From Nothophaeocryptopus gaeumannii (taxonomy: Eukaryota; Ascomycota; Dothideomycetes; Mycosphaerellales; Mycosphaerellaceae), in NCBI GenBank assembly GCA_031771865.1, contig JASISA010000042.1, positions 923,501 through 987,500 of the forward strand: a stretch of 64,000 bases of DNA, written 5' to 3'. Of the stretch, positions 51,266 to 62,452 are shown one piece after another; within the stretch, counting starts at the first letter, position 1; every line of letters begins with the position of its first letter. A program made the position numbers and the translations under genes. The notes under the pieces are model-generated. The model saw only the letters and a list, made by a program, of their open reading frames with translations. It was not told the DNA's origin and searched no databases.

Positions 51266-51740
51266 GATGCGTCTTCTCTAATGTAGTAATGTATTTGGCG
51301 AAGGAAGAAAGAATTCGGGAGTTTTGACAGACAGTGTCGATCTTATCTGATCCCTCAACGGATTACATCGGTCGAGATGCACCACACGATAGCTTCACAG
51401 GCGAATGTCTTGCCCGTCGGCCAAGCAATCTCGAGATAGTCGTCTTTCAGAACGAAGTTGTGATCAATGGTGGAGGATGCCGAGCAGCTGAGGTCTGGTT
51501 AGAGGTGGAGTTCGGACGCGGCATTCGGATTTGGAGAAACCGGTCCGGCGGCTGAAGAATGCGAATGCCTTTCATTGAGCTCTCTGTAGTCAGTCATGGG
51601 ACTTCACTTCCATACAGCCTCAAATTACTGTACAACGCCTTTCTCTCCGTCGTCATGGTGCTATGCAAGAATACGAGATCTTATCAGCCCTTTCGTTACC
51701 GCAATCAAACGCCCAACAGCAAACAAGTCATTAAGCAAGA
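51266..51740. other. Intergenic, promoter of amidase
   Basis: About 475 bp between two minus-strand genes. A plus-strand open frame of 73 codons (51334-51555) has no support. The amidase promoter should be here. Confidence 0.5.
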
Positions 51741-54235
51741 TCAAATATCGCCTTCAGCAATGATAGCACCAAAGTCTTTCTTGACTGTCAGATCTGTCCA
51801 GTCATCAACATTCTCAATGACAAGTCCTTTCTCGTTTGCCAAATGCAGCAGACAGATAAATCCGTATGACGTGCTGATGTCGGACATCGCCTGCTTCGGG
51901 TAGACGTGTTGCAGGTTGTTCATAATGTCAGTGAATTTGAGCATGGACTTCTCGTCAATCGACAAGGCAGGAATTTGCGGTCTCGAGGGCGTTTGTTCTG
52001 GTGCAGGTCTGTGACAAGATTAGTAAGAACATTGTGGACTGCGAATACGAGTACTGACCTCTGCTCGTATCCAATCCCTCGCCACATCTCCTCCTTTAAC
52101 CTCCGGACATCGACCTTCTTGGCCACTCGAGCGTATTGGACATATTCGGGTCGCATTCTCCTGCTTTGAGCGACAAGATTGGCTCCAAAAGCATCACCGC
52201 CTGCACCAGCTTCTGTAGGTCCAGTCACGCTGTCAATACCCGCTCCTGTAGGCCCACCAGCAGCGTCGACGTCGTCTGCACCTGGAGAGAAGTGATCGCG
52301 AGCATCTGCAAAGTCGTCCTCGTCGTCGTCCATGACACCGCCCGCCATGGGCAAGCCATCGTCTTGGAAGAAGTTGGCATCGTAATCACCTTGCACTGCA
52401 TCGTCCGCGTCCATTGGATGGGGCTGGGCTGCCTCTACGCCGTGTGAGGCCCAGTACGCCTCGTCGAGCTCGGCGTTGAGTCCCCGTGGCTGCTGCTTTG
52501 AGGATTGCCCTGGTCTTCGTGCACCAAGCTTAGCCTTCGGTTTCAGGAACAGCTTCAACAGGTCTTTTGAATTGAAGTGCTTGTCGTCTGGCAATAGATT
52601 TCGCTTCGGGTGCTTCCGATCTCGCTTGGGTAGGCAGATGGTGCTATTGTTCGTCGCTTGAGTGTAGAGCAGGTCTGACAGCTCTTGCGACATTGGCGCC
52701 GCGAAGTCGATCTCAAATGGTTCCTTCTCCTTACGCGGCCGTGTTGTCTTCTCCTTTTTCTCCTCCTTTATACGAGCGATCTTCCAGTGCTCGGGTCCCG
52801 CCCAATTCTTCTGCAATGCGTTGTCGAAGTAATTGAAGATATTCTCTTGATCATCGCCAGGTCGATGCTGCAGAGTGACGCCGTAAGTTTTGGAGTTTGT
52901 GTCAAACACACCAACCTCTCCAGCTGCGTCGTCTCCAGGCTCTGCTCCCGCTGACATGTCATAAACTCGCATTTGTGGTTGCAGAGCTGCGTCTCGTGCC
53001 CACGCCTCTCCGCCCTCGCCAAAGCCGACATCTGCTGGCATGTCGGAGAGCGGCCCTGCGTCGTCGTCGTCCATTCCGGAAGCTGCTGTCTGGTTGTTGA
53101 GATTGATGCCCGTCTGGTCTACTTGCGCATCGTCCTTGTCGATTTCTGGATGCTCATCTCGCCAGTTCTCTGGGGCCTTGAGGAATGGCAAATCTAGCGT
53201 CCCATCGCCTCCACCAAGTTCAAATGTCTTCAACGATGGGCATATGTCTTGTGCATCCAACTTATCGAGATCTGGGAAGAAGCGAGCTCCAAGAGCAGCA
53301 ACGTCCACTGGTCCATCTTCGGCTGCGGGTTCTTGAATCTCGGTCTTCTCCCTCTCTTCCTCCTCTTCGCCCTCAGGCTCCATGCTATCGCGTCTCGATA
53401 CATCTCCCTCAGCATCTTGCGTATCGTCGCTGCTGTCGAACACGATTCGACCGGTGCTGTCTATGGAGAGATGATTCATGAGAAGACCCTTCGCACCGCC
53501 CTCGTCAAAGTCAGCTGCAGCCTTTTTGAAGAGTGGATCTACCGAAAATTCCAGCTCCAGCTTTTTGAGTCGCAATTGTTCGAATGAAGGAGCGAGTGTA
53601 GCCTCGGCAGATCTTTGAGCCTTCTTCCTGCCTTTCTTCTTGGTGCCATCTTCTCCCTCTTCGTCTTCATCACCATCCTCGGCGCCTTCTTCCGAATCGC
53701 CGCCTTTGCGCTTTTTGTTCCCGCTGTCGGCCAGGCCGCTCAGCAATTTCCCGGTCTCTGTCGCAACGCTGTCGACTCTGCTCGTGTATATCTTCACACA
53801 GCCGTCTAATGTGCAGCTGGCTTTCTGAAAGTTGACCCCATCGCCTTCCTTCAGCAGACTCATGTCATGGAAGTAATCGATGAGTGCAAAATTCCAGGAA
53901 TTTGTCGCATTGATCTTGTTGTCGGTCGCCATCTTCATCCACTCTTCAAAATTAGCGAGAATAGGCACGCGCTTCATAGGCGTCACATGGTCTCCTCGCA
54001 CTCCGTATGGGTCATCATCGTCTTGCGATGGCGTCGCGGGTCCATCCTCGCCCACCCCTACGGACTTCCGCTTCCGCTGCGGCGTCGCCGCTGCCTTGAT
54101 TTGGCTCATCTGTCGCGAGTGGAGGGCTTGTCGTGATTGCAATCGTTTGGCTTTCTCCTCCTTGTCATCGTTGAGAGGGATTTGCACCGTCTTCACAGGC
54201 GATGCATTGTTGGCCGAGGCGCGCACACGAGGCAT
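51741..54235 (-). CDS. Condensin complex subunit 2 (Barren/Brn1)
   Basis: Two exons, 52059-54235 and 51741-52008, over a 50-nt intron (GTCAGT...TACTAAT...CACAG), give 814 residues. NFEEWMKMATDNKINATNSWNFALIDYFHDM, near 95-125, is the hallmark N-terminal kleisin segment of the Barren family. It is followed by FQKASCTLDGCVKIYTSRVDSVATETGKLLSGL. The middle is acidic and disordered. The C-terminal exon (SIDEKSMLKFTDIMNNLQHVYP...ISTSYGFICLLHLANEKGL) is the winged-helix that binds the SMC ATPase head. Known role: the kleisin that closes the condensin ring for mitotic chromosome compaction. Start ATG 54235 gives MPRVRASAN. It is divergent from the exchanger. Confidence 0.92.
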
Positions 54236-54751
54236 GCTCGGTGCGGAGGTGGTGGTGGGAAGAAGGTCAGAGGAGCGTCGGACGTGTCGATTGTTTGTGT
54301 ATCAGGATGGAAGTCTAGTGCCGCATGCGATGCGGGTCAGGGCGGCTGAATCGCGCGTGAACGTCGTGCAAACGCGAGGGTGAGCTGTACCTCCCATCTT
54401 TGTTTTGATACTCTTGCCCAAAACAGACGCCGGCTGCTTCCGCGTTGAGCCACACATCGCACGTGCCAACCTGGCGGGGTGTGGCGGTTCGCTAAACGTC
54501 ACTCTTGCGCAGCCACAAAGCAGGCACGAATGGGGAACTTGGTTTTGTTTGGGAAGGCACACCTGCTCGCCATCACTTTTTGACACTGTTGGACCATTCA
54601 CGTCTCGCCCTGACAAGCATCTTGGTGTGCGTTGGCTGCGCCCCCGGTGCCTGTTATCCATCGCATTTGCCGCTTGATATGGACATGTGCGCGTCCTCCG
54701 ACCTACATATAGATTGCTGGATCATTGTTAAAGCAACAGAATGCGCGCTGC
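54236..54751. promoter_or_regulatory. Divergent promoter region condensin / exchanger
   Basis: 516 bp between divergent starts. It must hold both promoters. No specific site was assigned. Confidence 0.5.
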
Positions 54752-57700
54752 ATGCCCGCCGATAAGTACACCTCCGACGACCGCCATGCCAGTATGGCAG
54801 AACAACAACCACCTCGAGGCAAGCAATTACCGGCTTGGCACCGAGCCAAGTATCGCGCCGCACGAGCGTTCTACATCACTCTGTTCTTGGGCACCTGCTT
54901 CGCGGCGTGGTCTATCTTGAGCCACGAGTACTTCGAGCCCCGCCGGCAGCCTTCCTCCATCCGCGCACGCGACCTCCAATCACCGATATCAGCATTCGCC
55001 AGCGAGGACGAAATTTGCAGACGCGTTCACCGAGCGACAGACGAATGCGCGTACATCCGAGCGAATTGTCCTACCGACGAAGGCGGCTTCACGGCTTATC
55101 TAGAGCTCTACTACTGCCGCCTACCACACGCAAAGCCAGTCGCATTCATCATCCTCATCTCATGGCTTGGTCTACTCTTCTCGACTATTGGGATTGCCGC
55201 TAGCGACTTCTTCTGCATTGATCTGTCAACCATTGCCGGTCTATTGGGCCTGAGTGAGAGCGTGGCCGGTGTCACATTCTTGGCCTTCGGCAACGGCAGT
55301 CCCGATGTCTTTTCTACGTTCGCTGCAATGAGCACGAACAGCGGAAGCTTGGCGGTAGGAGAGCTGTTCGGAGCTGCAGGGTTCATCACAGCCGTAGTGT
55401 CTGGTGCAATGGCACTGATACGGCCCTTCCATGTTGCCAAGAAGAGCTTTGTAAGAGATGTCGGCTTTTTCATCGTTGCCGCAGCATTCAGCATGGTGTT
55501 TCTGTGGGATGGCAAACTACACTTCTGGGAATGTGTGACGATGGTCGTGTATTATCTCGTCTACGTCGCATTCGTTGTGGCCTGGCACTGGTGGCTTGGC
55601 CGTAGGAGACGAAGAAAGGAAAAAGAAGCTGCTGCGAGAGGACATTTCATCCCAGTTGAAGACGAGCTCAGTGCCGAGGAAGAGTACCATGACGACCCAG
55701 ACGAGGCTCCCGACCCAAGACGGCCTGGCTACTCCCGAGGCGTGTCGCGCGACGACTGGTCCGCATTAGAGGGCGGTTCAACAGAATACTATGACGACAG
55801 AGGGGATGAAGATGAGGAGGAGGAAGCGAGAGACAGATGGATGAGCGAGCTTGCTAGCAACATGCGCTTGACGAAGCCCACGGCTCGTTCTAGGAGAAAC
55901 ACCGTGACACCCGTCAGGCCGTCGCTTGTTGGTGCACTCGAATTCCAGGCCGTCCTGAAGTCCTTGCAACGATCCCGCAACATACAGACCATTCCGATGG
56001 ACTCGCGTCGGTATTCAGATGACCCGACGTATACGACAGCGCAACAACAAGACCAGCTCGCCTCCTCCTCAGATCCCGCAGCTAGACCCCCCTTTGAAGT
56101 GCACGTAACCGATGGAGAATCGCCTTATCTGGAAAGACCACCTACAAACACGCCATTATCAGCTCCCGCCGGACGGACTCGAGCTGTATCCGCGAACGAT
56201 GCTGCGGCGCTGCACATCAACTCCGATCTGCGACGCCTCAGTCCCATCATGAGCGAAGACAACCTGATCGACATGGGCGAGAACGAACAACGAGGACGTT
56301 CAGGACAGCATCTAGACGTACCTTCCGCTTCAAATGATCCCCCCAAATCACCCACTCTTCGCATCGAGCCGGCTACACCTCGCCCTGAAGCACCGATTCA
56401 ACGAGCTCGGTCCAGAACTGACGTTCGATCACCATCTTCATTGCTAGCGCCTCCTGATGCGTCTGCACTGATACGACAGTCTGGCGGCGACTACTTCACA
56501 CCCAGGTCTCCCTCAAGACGCGGGACCGACTCTCCCCAGAACGAGCCTCGAGCAGTGCCGAGTGCGCGCTCACTGCCGAGGATCATCATTCCACAGCGCA
56601 ACAGATCACCTGGGTCATCAAGAAGCACGTCTCCGTTCCCTACATATCGGGACTATCCTTCTCCGTCAATCACAAACAGCACTAGATCGCCTACCTCAAG
56701 GCCATCCAGCATCTATCTGCCTGCGCCCTTGACGACCATTGCGTCTCCCGAATCCATAGCAGCGGATGAGACGGCTGAGATGGAAGTACCTAGACGACCT
56801 GACAGACTTGCAAAGATATGGCCATATCGCATCATGCCCCCGCCAGGCGTTATCATCTCCACTCTCTTCCCGACCATTTACCACTGGCACGAGAAGTCAT
56901 GGTGGGAGAAAGTGCTTGGTGTGGTAGCTCTCCCAAGTGTGTTCTGCCTCACCATCACTTTACCTGTCGTTGAAAGCGAGAACAAGGATAGCGATATGCA
57001 TCCGTCAGCGGCAAACACTCCGGCCAAAGACTTGAGTTTGGATACTTCACGTTCCAAGAGCATCAGCGGGGCGGCAAACGTGGGGTCAGCGACTCTCAAA
57101 GGCCTCACGCCGGAATGGATGGATGAGACCTCCAGCTCGCATCCACATAGAATTGAGATCAACGGCACTGCTGGCCACGGTAACTCTGCGACCGCTGCCA
57201 TCAACGCTGAGCAACAGTATCACCACAACTACGGTACCAATGCACACGGCGGCTCAATCACAGTTGAACCGCAAACCATGGACGAGACTGATGTTGAAGA
57301 CCAGCAACAGCACCCGGAACTGTGGAACCGTTGGCTCACGATCATCCAGCTCTTTCTGGCACCCGTCTTCATGGCGTTCTCAATCTGGCTGCAGGCACCT
57401 GACGACATGCCTCCGACCTGGCTTGTCATGCCAATTCTCATTTGTCTGCTGGTCTCTGTGGTTCTTCTTGTCCCGCTGCTATTGACTTCAACGCCAACGC
57501 ACCGGCCTGCGGCCTACAAGATTGTTCTGAGTCTGGCAGGATTTGTTGTCGCTATCGCGTGGATTTCTGCCATCGCATCGCAGGTCGTTGGAGCATTGAA
57601 GGCCCTGGCGGTCATTTTGAACATGTCTCATGCCATCATGGGTCTTACCATCTTCGCGGTGGGCAATTCACTTGGAGACCTGGTCGCAGATGTCACTGTG

Positions 57701-58090
57701 GCCAAGCTTGGGTATCCGGTCATGGCTCTCTCCGCGTGCTTTGGTGGTCCGATGTTGAACATTCTTCTCGGCGTTGGCCTTTCTGGGTCCTACATCCTGG
57801 TACGCGGCGCCGAGCGGCGGCACGAGCGGCATCCAAACAAGGGCATTAAGTTCCACACTTATCACATCGGAGTTAGCAAGACTTTGATTGTGTCGGGCAT
57901 TACACTGCTCGTCACATTGGTCGGCCTCTTGATATTTGTACCACTAAACAAATGGGTCCTTAGTCGCAAGATCGGATGGGCTCTAATCGCGCTCTGGACA
58001 GTTTCGACCATTTTCAATGTGGTCATTGAAGTCACCGGCATCTTGGGTGACGTTGAGAGCGTTTTTCATATTGGACAAGACATGTACTGA
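54752..58090 (+). CDS. Sodium/calcium exchanger family membrane protein
   Basis: One exon, 1112 residues, from ATG 54752; a second ATG at 54794 is also possible. One N-terminal membrane segment (YITLFLGTCFAAWSIL) is followed by a cluster of about five segments with the alpha-1 repeat GVTFLAFGNGSPDVFS near 179. A 500-residue hydrophilic, Ser/Pro/Arg-rich loop comes next. A second cluster of segments holds the alpha-2 repeat GLTIFAVGNSLGDLVAD near 969. This split layout with a long loop is that of the Ca/cation antiporter group related to NCKX/NCLX and yeast Ecm27/YDL206W. Known role: ion exchange over endomembranes. The compartment cannot be told from sequence. Confidence 0.87.
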   Translation: MPADKYTSDDRHASMAEQQPPRGKQLPAWHRAKYRAARAFYITLFLGTCFAAWSILSHEYFEPRRQPSSIRARDLQSPISAFASEDEICRRVHRATDECAYIRANCPTDEGGFTAYLELYYCRLPHAKPVAFIILISWLGLLFSTIGIAASDFFCIDLSTIAGLLGLSESVAGVTFLAFGNGSPDVFSTFAAMSTNSGSLAVGELFGAAGFITAVVSGAMALIRPFHVAKKSFVRDVGFFIVAAAFSMVFLWDGKLHFWECVTMVVYYLVYVAFVVAWHWWLGRRRRRKEKEAAARGHFIPVEDELSAEEEYHDDPDEAPDPRRPGYSRGVSRDDWSALEGGSTEYYDDRGDEDEEEEARDRWMSELASNMRLTKPTARSRRNTVTPVRPSLVGALEFQAVLKSLQRSRNIQTIPMDSRRYSDDPTYTTAQQQDQLASSSDPAARPPFEVHVTDGESPYLERPPTNTPLSAPAGRTRAVSANDAAALHINSDLRRLSPIMSEDNLIDMGENEQRGRSGQHLDVPSASNDPPKSPTLRIEPATPRPEAPIQRARSRTDVRSPSSLLAPPDASALIRQSGGDYFTPRSPSRRGTDSPQNEPRAVPSARSLPRIIIPQRNRSPGSSRSTSPFPTYRDYPSPSITNSTRSPTSRPSSIYLPAPLTTIASPESIAADETAEMEVPRRPDRLAKIWPYRIMPPPGVIISTLFPTIYHWHEKSWWEKVLGVVALPSVFCLTITLPVVESENKDSDMHPSAANTPAKDLSLDTSRSKSISGAANVGSATLKGLTPEWMDETSSSHPHRIEINGTAGHGNSATAAINAEQQYHHNYGTNAHGGSITVEPQTMDETDVEDQQQHPELWNRWLTIIQLFLAPVFMAFSIWLQAPDDMPPTWLVMPILICLLVSVVLLVPLLLTSTPTHRPAAYKIVLSLAGFVVAIAWISAIASQVVGALKALAVILNMSHAIMGLTIFAVGNSLGDLVADVTVAKLGYPVMALSACFGGPMLNILLGVGLSGSYILVRGAERRHERHPNKGIKFHTYHIGVSKTLIVSGITLLVTLVGLLIFVPLNKWVLSRKIGWALIALWTVSTIFNVVIEVTGILGDVESVFHIGQDMY

Positions 58091-58178
58091 GAGGGTGAAC
58101 AGATTGACTCTTGAGATACCACTGAAGCGCGGCGTTTCTGGATCTGGCCTTCAACACAGTTGTACATAGACACGACCA

Positions 58179-58408
58179 ATGCACGCGACATACAGCGCAG
58201 CAACAGCACGTCACGCGGGATTGCACAAAAGCTTCGACAAGCTCCAGAGAATGCTTGTTCAGCAGCTGTCGGAGTATCACCAAGCTGCTACGGCGTTGGA
58301 GTCACTGGAGACTAAACGCGCCTCAGAGGACCGGTGTCACGCTAGTTGCGCCAACGCTACGGTAAGTGAATCCTACAATGATGCTTCTCCTTCCTACAAC
58401 AGCTATAA
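58179..58408 (+). CDS. Possible small coiled-coil protein
   Basis: ATG 58179 starts 61 codons (LHKSFDKLQRMLVQQLSEYH, heptad-like) ending at a good GTAAGT donor (58362). A CTACAACAG acceptor at 58402 gives a two-codon last exon with stop at 58408. The peptide would be about 62 residues. It could be a chance frame or a UTR exon of a neighbour. Confidence 0.25.
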
Positions 58409-58956
58409 GCTGTACCTTGAGTCATCCAAATGATACATGTGGGTGGCATCGTACTGTTTCGCGATGCTCCTTCCCTACTTTTGTAAACCTTACTGTCTTG
58501 ATTCAGGCTGTAGCATTCCTTCGGACTTGCAGAGCTTCGGCCGAAATACCCAAAGTGTCACAGCCGCTCTTATCTGATCGGACTTTACAACAATCATCGT
58601 ACAATAAAGAACTTTGTATGCCTACATTACGTTTAGAATTGGTGAGTAGCGTAAATACTGGTCCCTCTTAGATCGGCTAGTCTCACTAAGAAGAAAATCC
58701 ACTTTCCGGCAAAAGACCTGCCTTCTTAGGCCGCCGATACAGCGAGACGCTCGTTAGCACGAAGCAATCCTTCTTTTCTCGTTTAGTGTGCTAAATCAGG
58801 ACCCGGTGCGCTACTCGTGAACTCTAAACGTACTGTACAGTTCGTACGAGGCTGTCAGGACTTTGATCTTTGACTCATATTGGCATTGGGGGTCGAGCGC
58901 GGACCACGCGGGGATCAAATTGAAGAACAGAGCAATAGGAAGATGGGAAAAAGACA

Positions 58957-58962
58957 TATAAA
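58957..58962 (+). promoter_or_regulatory. TATA box of O-methyltransferase gene
   Basis: TATAAA lies 118 bp upstream of ATG 59080, in a pyrimidine-poor stretch followed by a CT/CA-rich leader. Confidence 0.5.
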
Positions 58963-59079
58963 GAGAGCTGCCTTATCAGATCTCTTGCGTCCTTCAACTC
59001 CGATACTCGAACCACCCACACCAACGACAACAGCACTTAACCTGCTTAATCTCCGTACCCAACAAGACCATCAACAGTC

Positions 59080-59772
59080 ATGTCTTCCTACCCCAACTTC
59101 GATCGCGTCCGCGGACTCATCGAGGAAGCCCAATCCCAACTTGATACCTCCACCCCAGCCCTCGACAAGGTCATAGCCCATTCAAAAGCCTCCGGCCTCC
59201 CAGCAATCACCATTGGCCATCATCAAGGCAACCAACTCACCATCCTCTGCAAGATCATCAACGCCAAACGCATCTTGGAAATCGGCACTCTGGGCGGATA
59301 CTCGACTATTTGGTTCGCCAACTCGGTCCCAGGCGTCCAAGTCACTTCGATCGAATATGACGCCAAACACAAGAAAGTCGCCGAAGAGAACCTTCAAGCC
59401 GCTGGTGTAGCAGACAGGACTGAGATAATCCACGGCGCCGCCCTCGACGTCCTCCCAAAACTCGAACAACAGTACGGTCCCGGATATTACGACTTTGTCT
59501 TCATCGATGCCGATTGGGATAACCAGGCGGAGTACTTCGAGTGGGCGACCAAACTGACTCGTAAGGGGGGTTGTATCTATGTGGATAATGTTGTGAGGCA
59601 GATTACCGAGTCGGAGGCGGATGGGAGTACTAAGGGAATGGCGCTTGTGGAGAAGGCTGCGAAATTGGTGAAGGAGGGGAAGGTGATTGTCGGGTTGCAG
59701 AGTACGGTGAATACCCATAAGGAGAAAGTTGCAGAGTGTGTTGATGGATTTTTGCTGGGGACTGTCTTGTAA
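59080..59772 (+). CDS. SAM-dependent O-methyltransferase (CCoAOMT family)
   Basis: One exon, 230 residues. The class I methyltransferase fold is shown by ILEIGTLGGYSTIWFA (motif I, near 63), SIEYDAKHKKVAEENL, FVFIDADWDNQAEYFEW (metal and acidic residues near 140) and GGCIYVDNVVR. These match the caffeoyl-CoA/catechol O-methyltransferase type, which needs a divalent metal. Known reaction: methyl transfer from SAM to a hydroxyl, often of catechols. The substrate is unknown. A TATA box is upstream. It stands alone. Confidence 0.9.
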   Translation: MSSYPNFDRVRGLIEEAQSQLDTSTPALDKVIAHSKASGLPAITIGHHQGNQLTILCKIINAKRILEIGTLGGYSTIWFANSVPGVQVTSIEYDAKHKKVAEENLQAAGVADRTEIIHGAALDVLPKLEQQYGPGYYDFVFIDADWDNQAEYFEWATKLTRKGGCIYVDNVVRQITESEADGSTKGMALVEKAAKLVKEGKVIVGLQSTVNTHKEKVAECVDGFLLGTVL

Positions 59773-60178
59773 AGGTCCGAAATCAACGAATTAAGGGGTT
59801 AGCGCGATAAATAGAGTATCGACGAATGTAAGCTAGAAAATCAAAGAAAAAATAGGTTCGGGGGAGATAGTTGTCTTCATGTGAAAGTTCCCAGTAGTAG
59901 TTCAAGAAATAGTCCACAGAGTGCTTTACTGAATGAGCGTTCAAACCTCGTGTAACTCGAGAGAAATGGATTATATGCTACCATTGATTTGCCGCCTTGA
60001 TAGCAGCCAGTGATCGTTTGTCGGTCGTTGATCTTGTCGTCATGTTATATAGGCTGGAAGTTATTTATGCCTGAGGCATGAGATGGCTTGGCACAACCTC
60101 ACCTCCGTTCCCTCTCCGCAACCTCGCATCTCCATCTGGGAAACATTGTCGACAGCTTCGATCACGCCATACGCCGCC
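59773..60178. other. Intergenic, promoter of mS29 gene
   Basis: About 405 bp. TATATA at 60046-60051 lies about 130 bp upstream of the chosen ATG. Nothing else is seen. Confidence 0.5.
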
Positions 60179-61624
60179 ATGCAGTCCTCTATATCATCTT
60201 CAATGTGCCTGCGCTGCCTCAAGCGCTCACTCAACACCACCGAAAACTCGCAATTGACCAATGGCATGCAATACGCCGCATTCTCGACTTCCTCCCCTCG
60301 AGCAAAAGGCGCTCCAAAGAAGATAGCCCCAAAGCCAGCATCACGATCAGGCAGCAGGCTCAGACTCACGAAGAACAAACGCGCCGCGAACACGCGACCA
60401 CCTGCAGTTGGCGAGCGAAAGGTTCTAAGAAAGAGAGTGGTTCTCAGTAACACCAATGCGATAGAGATCCAAGGACTGCCAGATCTGAACAGGAACAACT
60501 CCAGTCGCGAGCAGTTGACAATTGCGCAAGGGCGCGTGTATGGCTTGGCGAATGAGACGGTACTCGCTCTGCGCGCATTGGAGACTTTCAAGCCTACCCA
60601 AGGATGGCATATGTTCAGGCGGCCTGCGAGTTTAATACGACAAGAGACGGCGGAGTTGGCCGGCGATCTGGACTGGATATCTGCGAAGCCTGAGCTGGAT
60701 GAAAATGGGGATCCGCAACAGGCAAGGAGTGTGCGAAAGGTGCTGTTTGGTGAGCGGATCAGTGGAAAGAGTGTACTGCAGCTCCAAGCTCTGGCGATGG
60801 CTTCGCTGAGGCAGTGGGTTGTTGTGCATATTCCTGAAGGGAAGGATCTGACGATTGCGCATACTTCGTATGAGCCTGTTGATACACCTGAGGGGACCAT
60901 GTACATCCAGCCACATTATACTGCGCAGTTGCTGGACAATATCGCCAAAGCCAACCAGGGTATCTTCTCGCGCCTCGCAACAACGAAGGAGCACCAACTA
61001 CCAGTCCCGCTTCAACCCAAAGCCTCCCTCGCCCGCCTCGCAGAACTCGGAGCCCGAGACCCAGATGTCGCATGGCCAGTCTGGCAAGCTCTTTGGGACG
61101 AGCTCCTTGTCCCAGGCCAAGGCCGCCCACCAATCTTCTACAGCTGCGACGCCGTCGACCACATCATGCGTCCCTCCGCCTACCTCAACGCGCAAGCCGA
61201 ACCCATCCACGCCCATGAACTAACCCTCGCAAAGCACTTCGTCGACGCCCTAGCCGGCCGCACAGCCCTCCCCAACGGCGGCATGGTCCTTGCCGCCACC
61301 TCCCAATCAAACCGCTCTCATACACCAACCTTCGATTATGCCCTTGAGCGAAATCTTCAAATCCAGAATGAGGTGCAGAAGCCTCAAGAGTGGAATCCGT
61401 ATGAGCACCATGATAGTTGGGTACAGGACGCGCTGCAGACTGTAGGGGTAATGAAGTTGCAGGGTTTGTCAAAGGAGGAGGCGAGGGGCGTTATGGAGTA
61501 TTACGCGAGGAGCGGGATGATGAGGGGCACGGTGACGGATGGGTTGGTTAGTGAGGCGTGGAGTTTGGCGGGTGGGGGGATTATTGGGGAGATTGAGAAT
61601 GGGAGTGTTAGGTTGAGGTTTTGA
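60179..61624 (+). CDS. RSM23: Mitochondrial small ribosomal subunit protein mS29 (DAP3/Rsm23)
   Basis: One exon, 481 residues, from ATG 60179. This start sits in a strong context (GCCGCCATGC) and gives a basic, Ser-rich presequence; an upstream ATG at 60083 is in frame but would add a non-mitochondrial-like leader. RKRVVLSNTNAIEIQGLPDL, the P-loop GERISGKS (near 191), WVVVHIPEGKDL, YEPVDTPEGTMYIQP and the C-terminal GGIIGEIENGSVRLRF are typical. Known role: GTP/ATP-binding protein of the mitochondrial 37S subunit, homologous to human DAP3. The name is secure; the exact presequence cut is not visible. Confidence 0.88.
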   Translation: MQSSISSSMCLRCLKRSLNTTENSQLTNGMQYAAFSTSSPRAKGAPKKIAPKPASRSGSRLRLTKNKRAANTRPPAVGERKVLRKRVVLSNTNAIEIQGLPDLNRNNSSREQLTIAQGRVYGLANETVLALRALETFKPTQGWHMFRRPASLIRQETAELAGDLDWISAKPELDENGDPQQARSVRKVLFGERISGKSVLQLQALAMASLRQWVVVHIPEGKDLTIAHTSYEPVDTPEGTMYIQPHYTAQLLDNIAKANQGIFSRLATTKEHQLPVPLQPKASLARLAELGARDPDVAWPVWQALWDELLVPGQGRPPIFYSCDAVDHIMRPSAYLNAQAEPIHAHELTLAKHFVDALAGRTALPNGGMVLAATSQSNRSHTPTFDYALERNLQIQNEVQKPQEWNPYEHHDSWVQDALQTVGVMKLQGLSKEEARGVMEYYARSGMMRGTVTDGLVSEAWSLAGGGIIGEIENGSVRLRF

Positions 61625-62452
61625 GGAGAGGGGGTTTGGTATAAATGGTTAGGAGAGCTGGACCCATATTGAGCAGTGTATAAATTGCTTGACGATTATC
61701 GATTCCATGACGACGTTTTCCTTGTCGTATGGAAGTCGCTTTTCAGCTCGACCATGCTTTCACAAGGTCTTTGCGAAGCAGAGTAAAGCGGGTGCGACAT
61801 CAGGAGCGTAGTACTTGACGGAAACATGAGAAGCGCCTATTCCTGTTCTTTTGCGCTCCGCTCTGGTCATGTGCATTGCTGGTGATTACATTGCATCGCT
61901 AACGATCGCACTGAGCCGTAGATGGTGAATTCTCCTGATCTGCTGTAGATGCTTGCTTTTTCAACGGACGTACCGTGTCTTTGAGAATCCTAAGTCACTG
62001 ATGATCCTCGTATTGCGTCCTTGAACAAGTGCAGCATTTTGTTGGAAGTCATTGTACGCTGTGAAGTATCGCTCCCTGTCATGCTAGGATCTGTATATCT
62101 CCCTCGTTATCAATTTTGAAGCGTCGTTGGCAGCTGCGGTACGCCATTCACGGTCGCACTCTATTGCAGGCACTTATTGAATTCCTCTTGGCTTGTGATA
62201 GTCTTGGTATGCTGGTAAGGTTGGGAGGTTGATCGAGCGCGCGAGATCGCGAATGTGATTCTAATAAGGTAAGACAACAAGTAAACTTTTGCATTGAACT
62301 ATGCAGCTGGTCTATTCCTGCCGCTCGCTCTCTCGAGCGACAACAGTCGCTTGAAGACAACGGGACGCGACAGGGCCAGCACGGAGTTCCTTATTCAAGT
62401 GAAGACACACCCAGGTTGCCTTTCCCTCGTCAAACATTTCCTCACAATGTTC
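61625..62452. other. Intergenic, no gene recognised
   Basis: About 830 bp between the mS29 gene and the end of a broken minus-strand gene. No coding content is recognised. Confidence 0.45.

Larger units (their letters stand above)
58091..59079. other. Intergenic with a possible small gene
   Basis: About 990 bp between two plus-strand genes. A possible small spliced gene (58179) is described separately. A TATA box lies near the 3' end. The rest has no recognisable content. Confidence 0.45.
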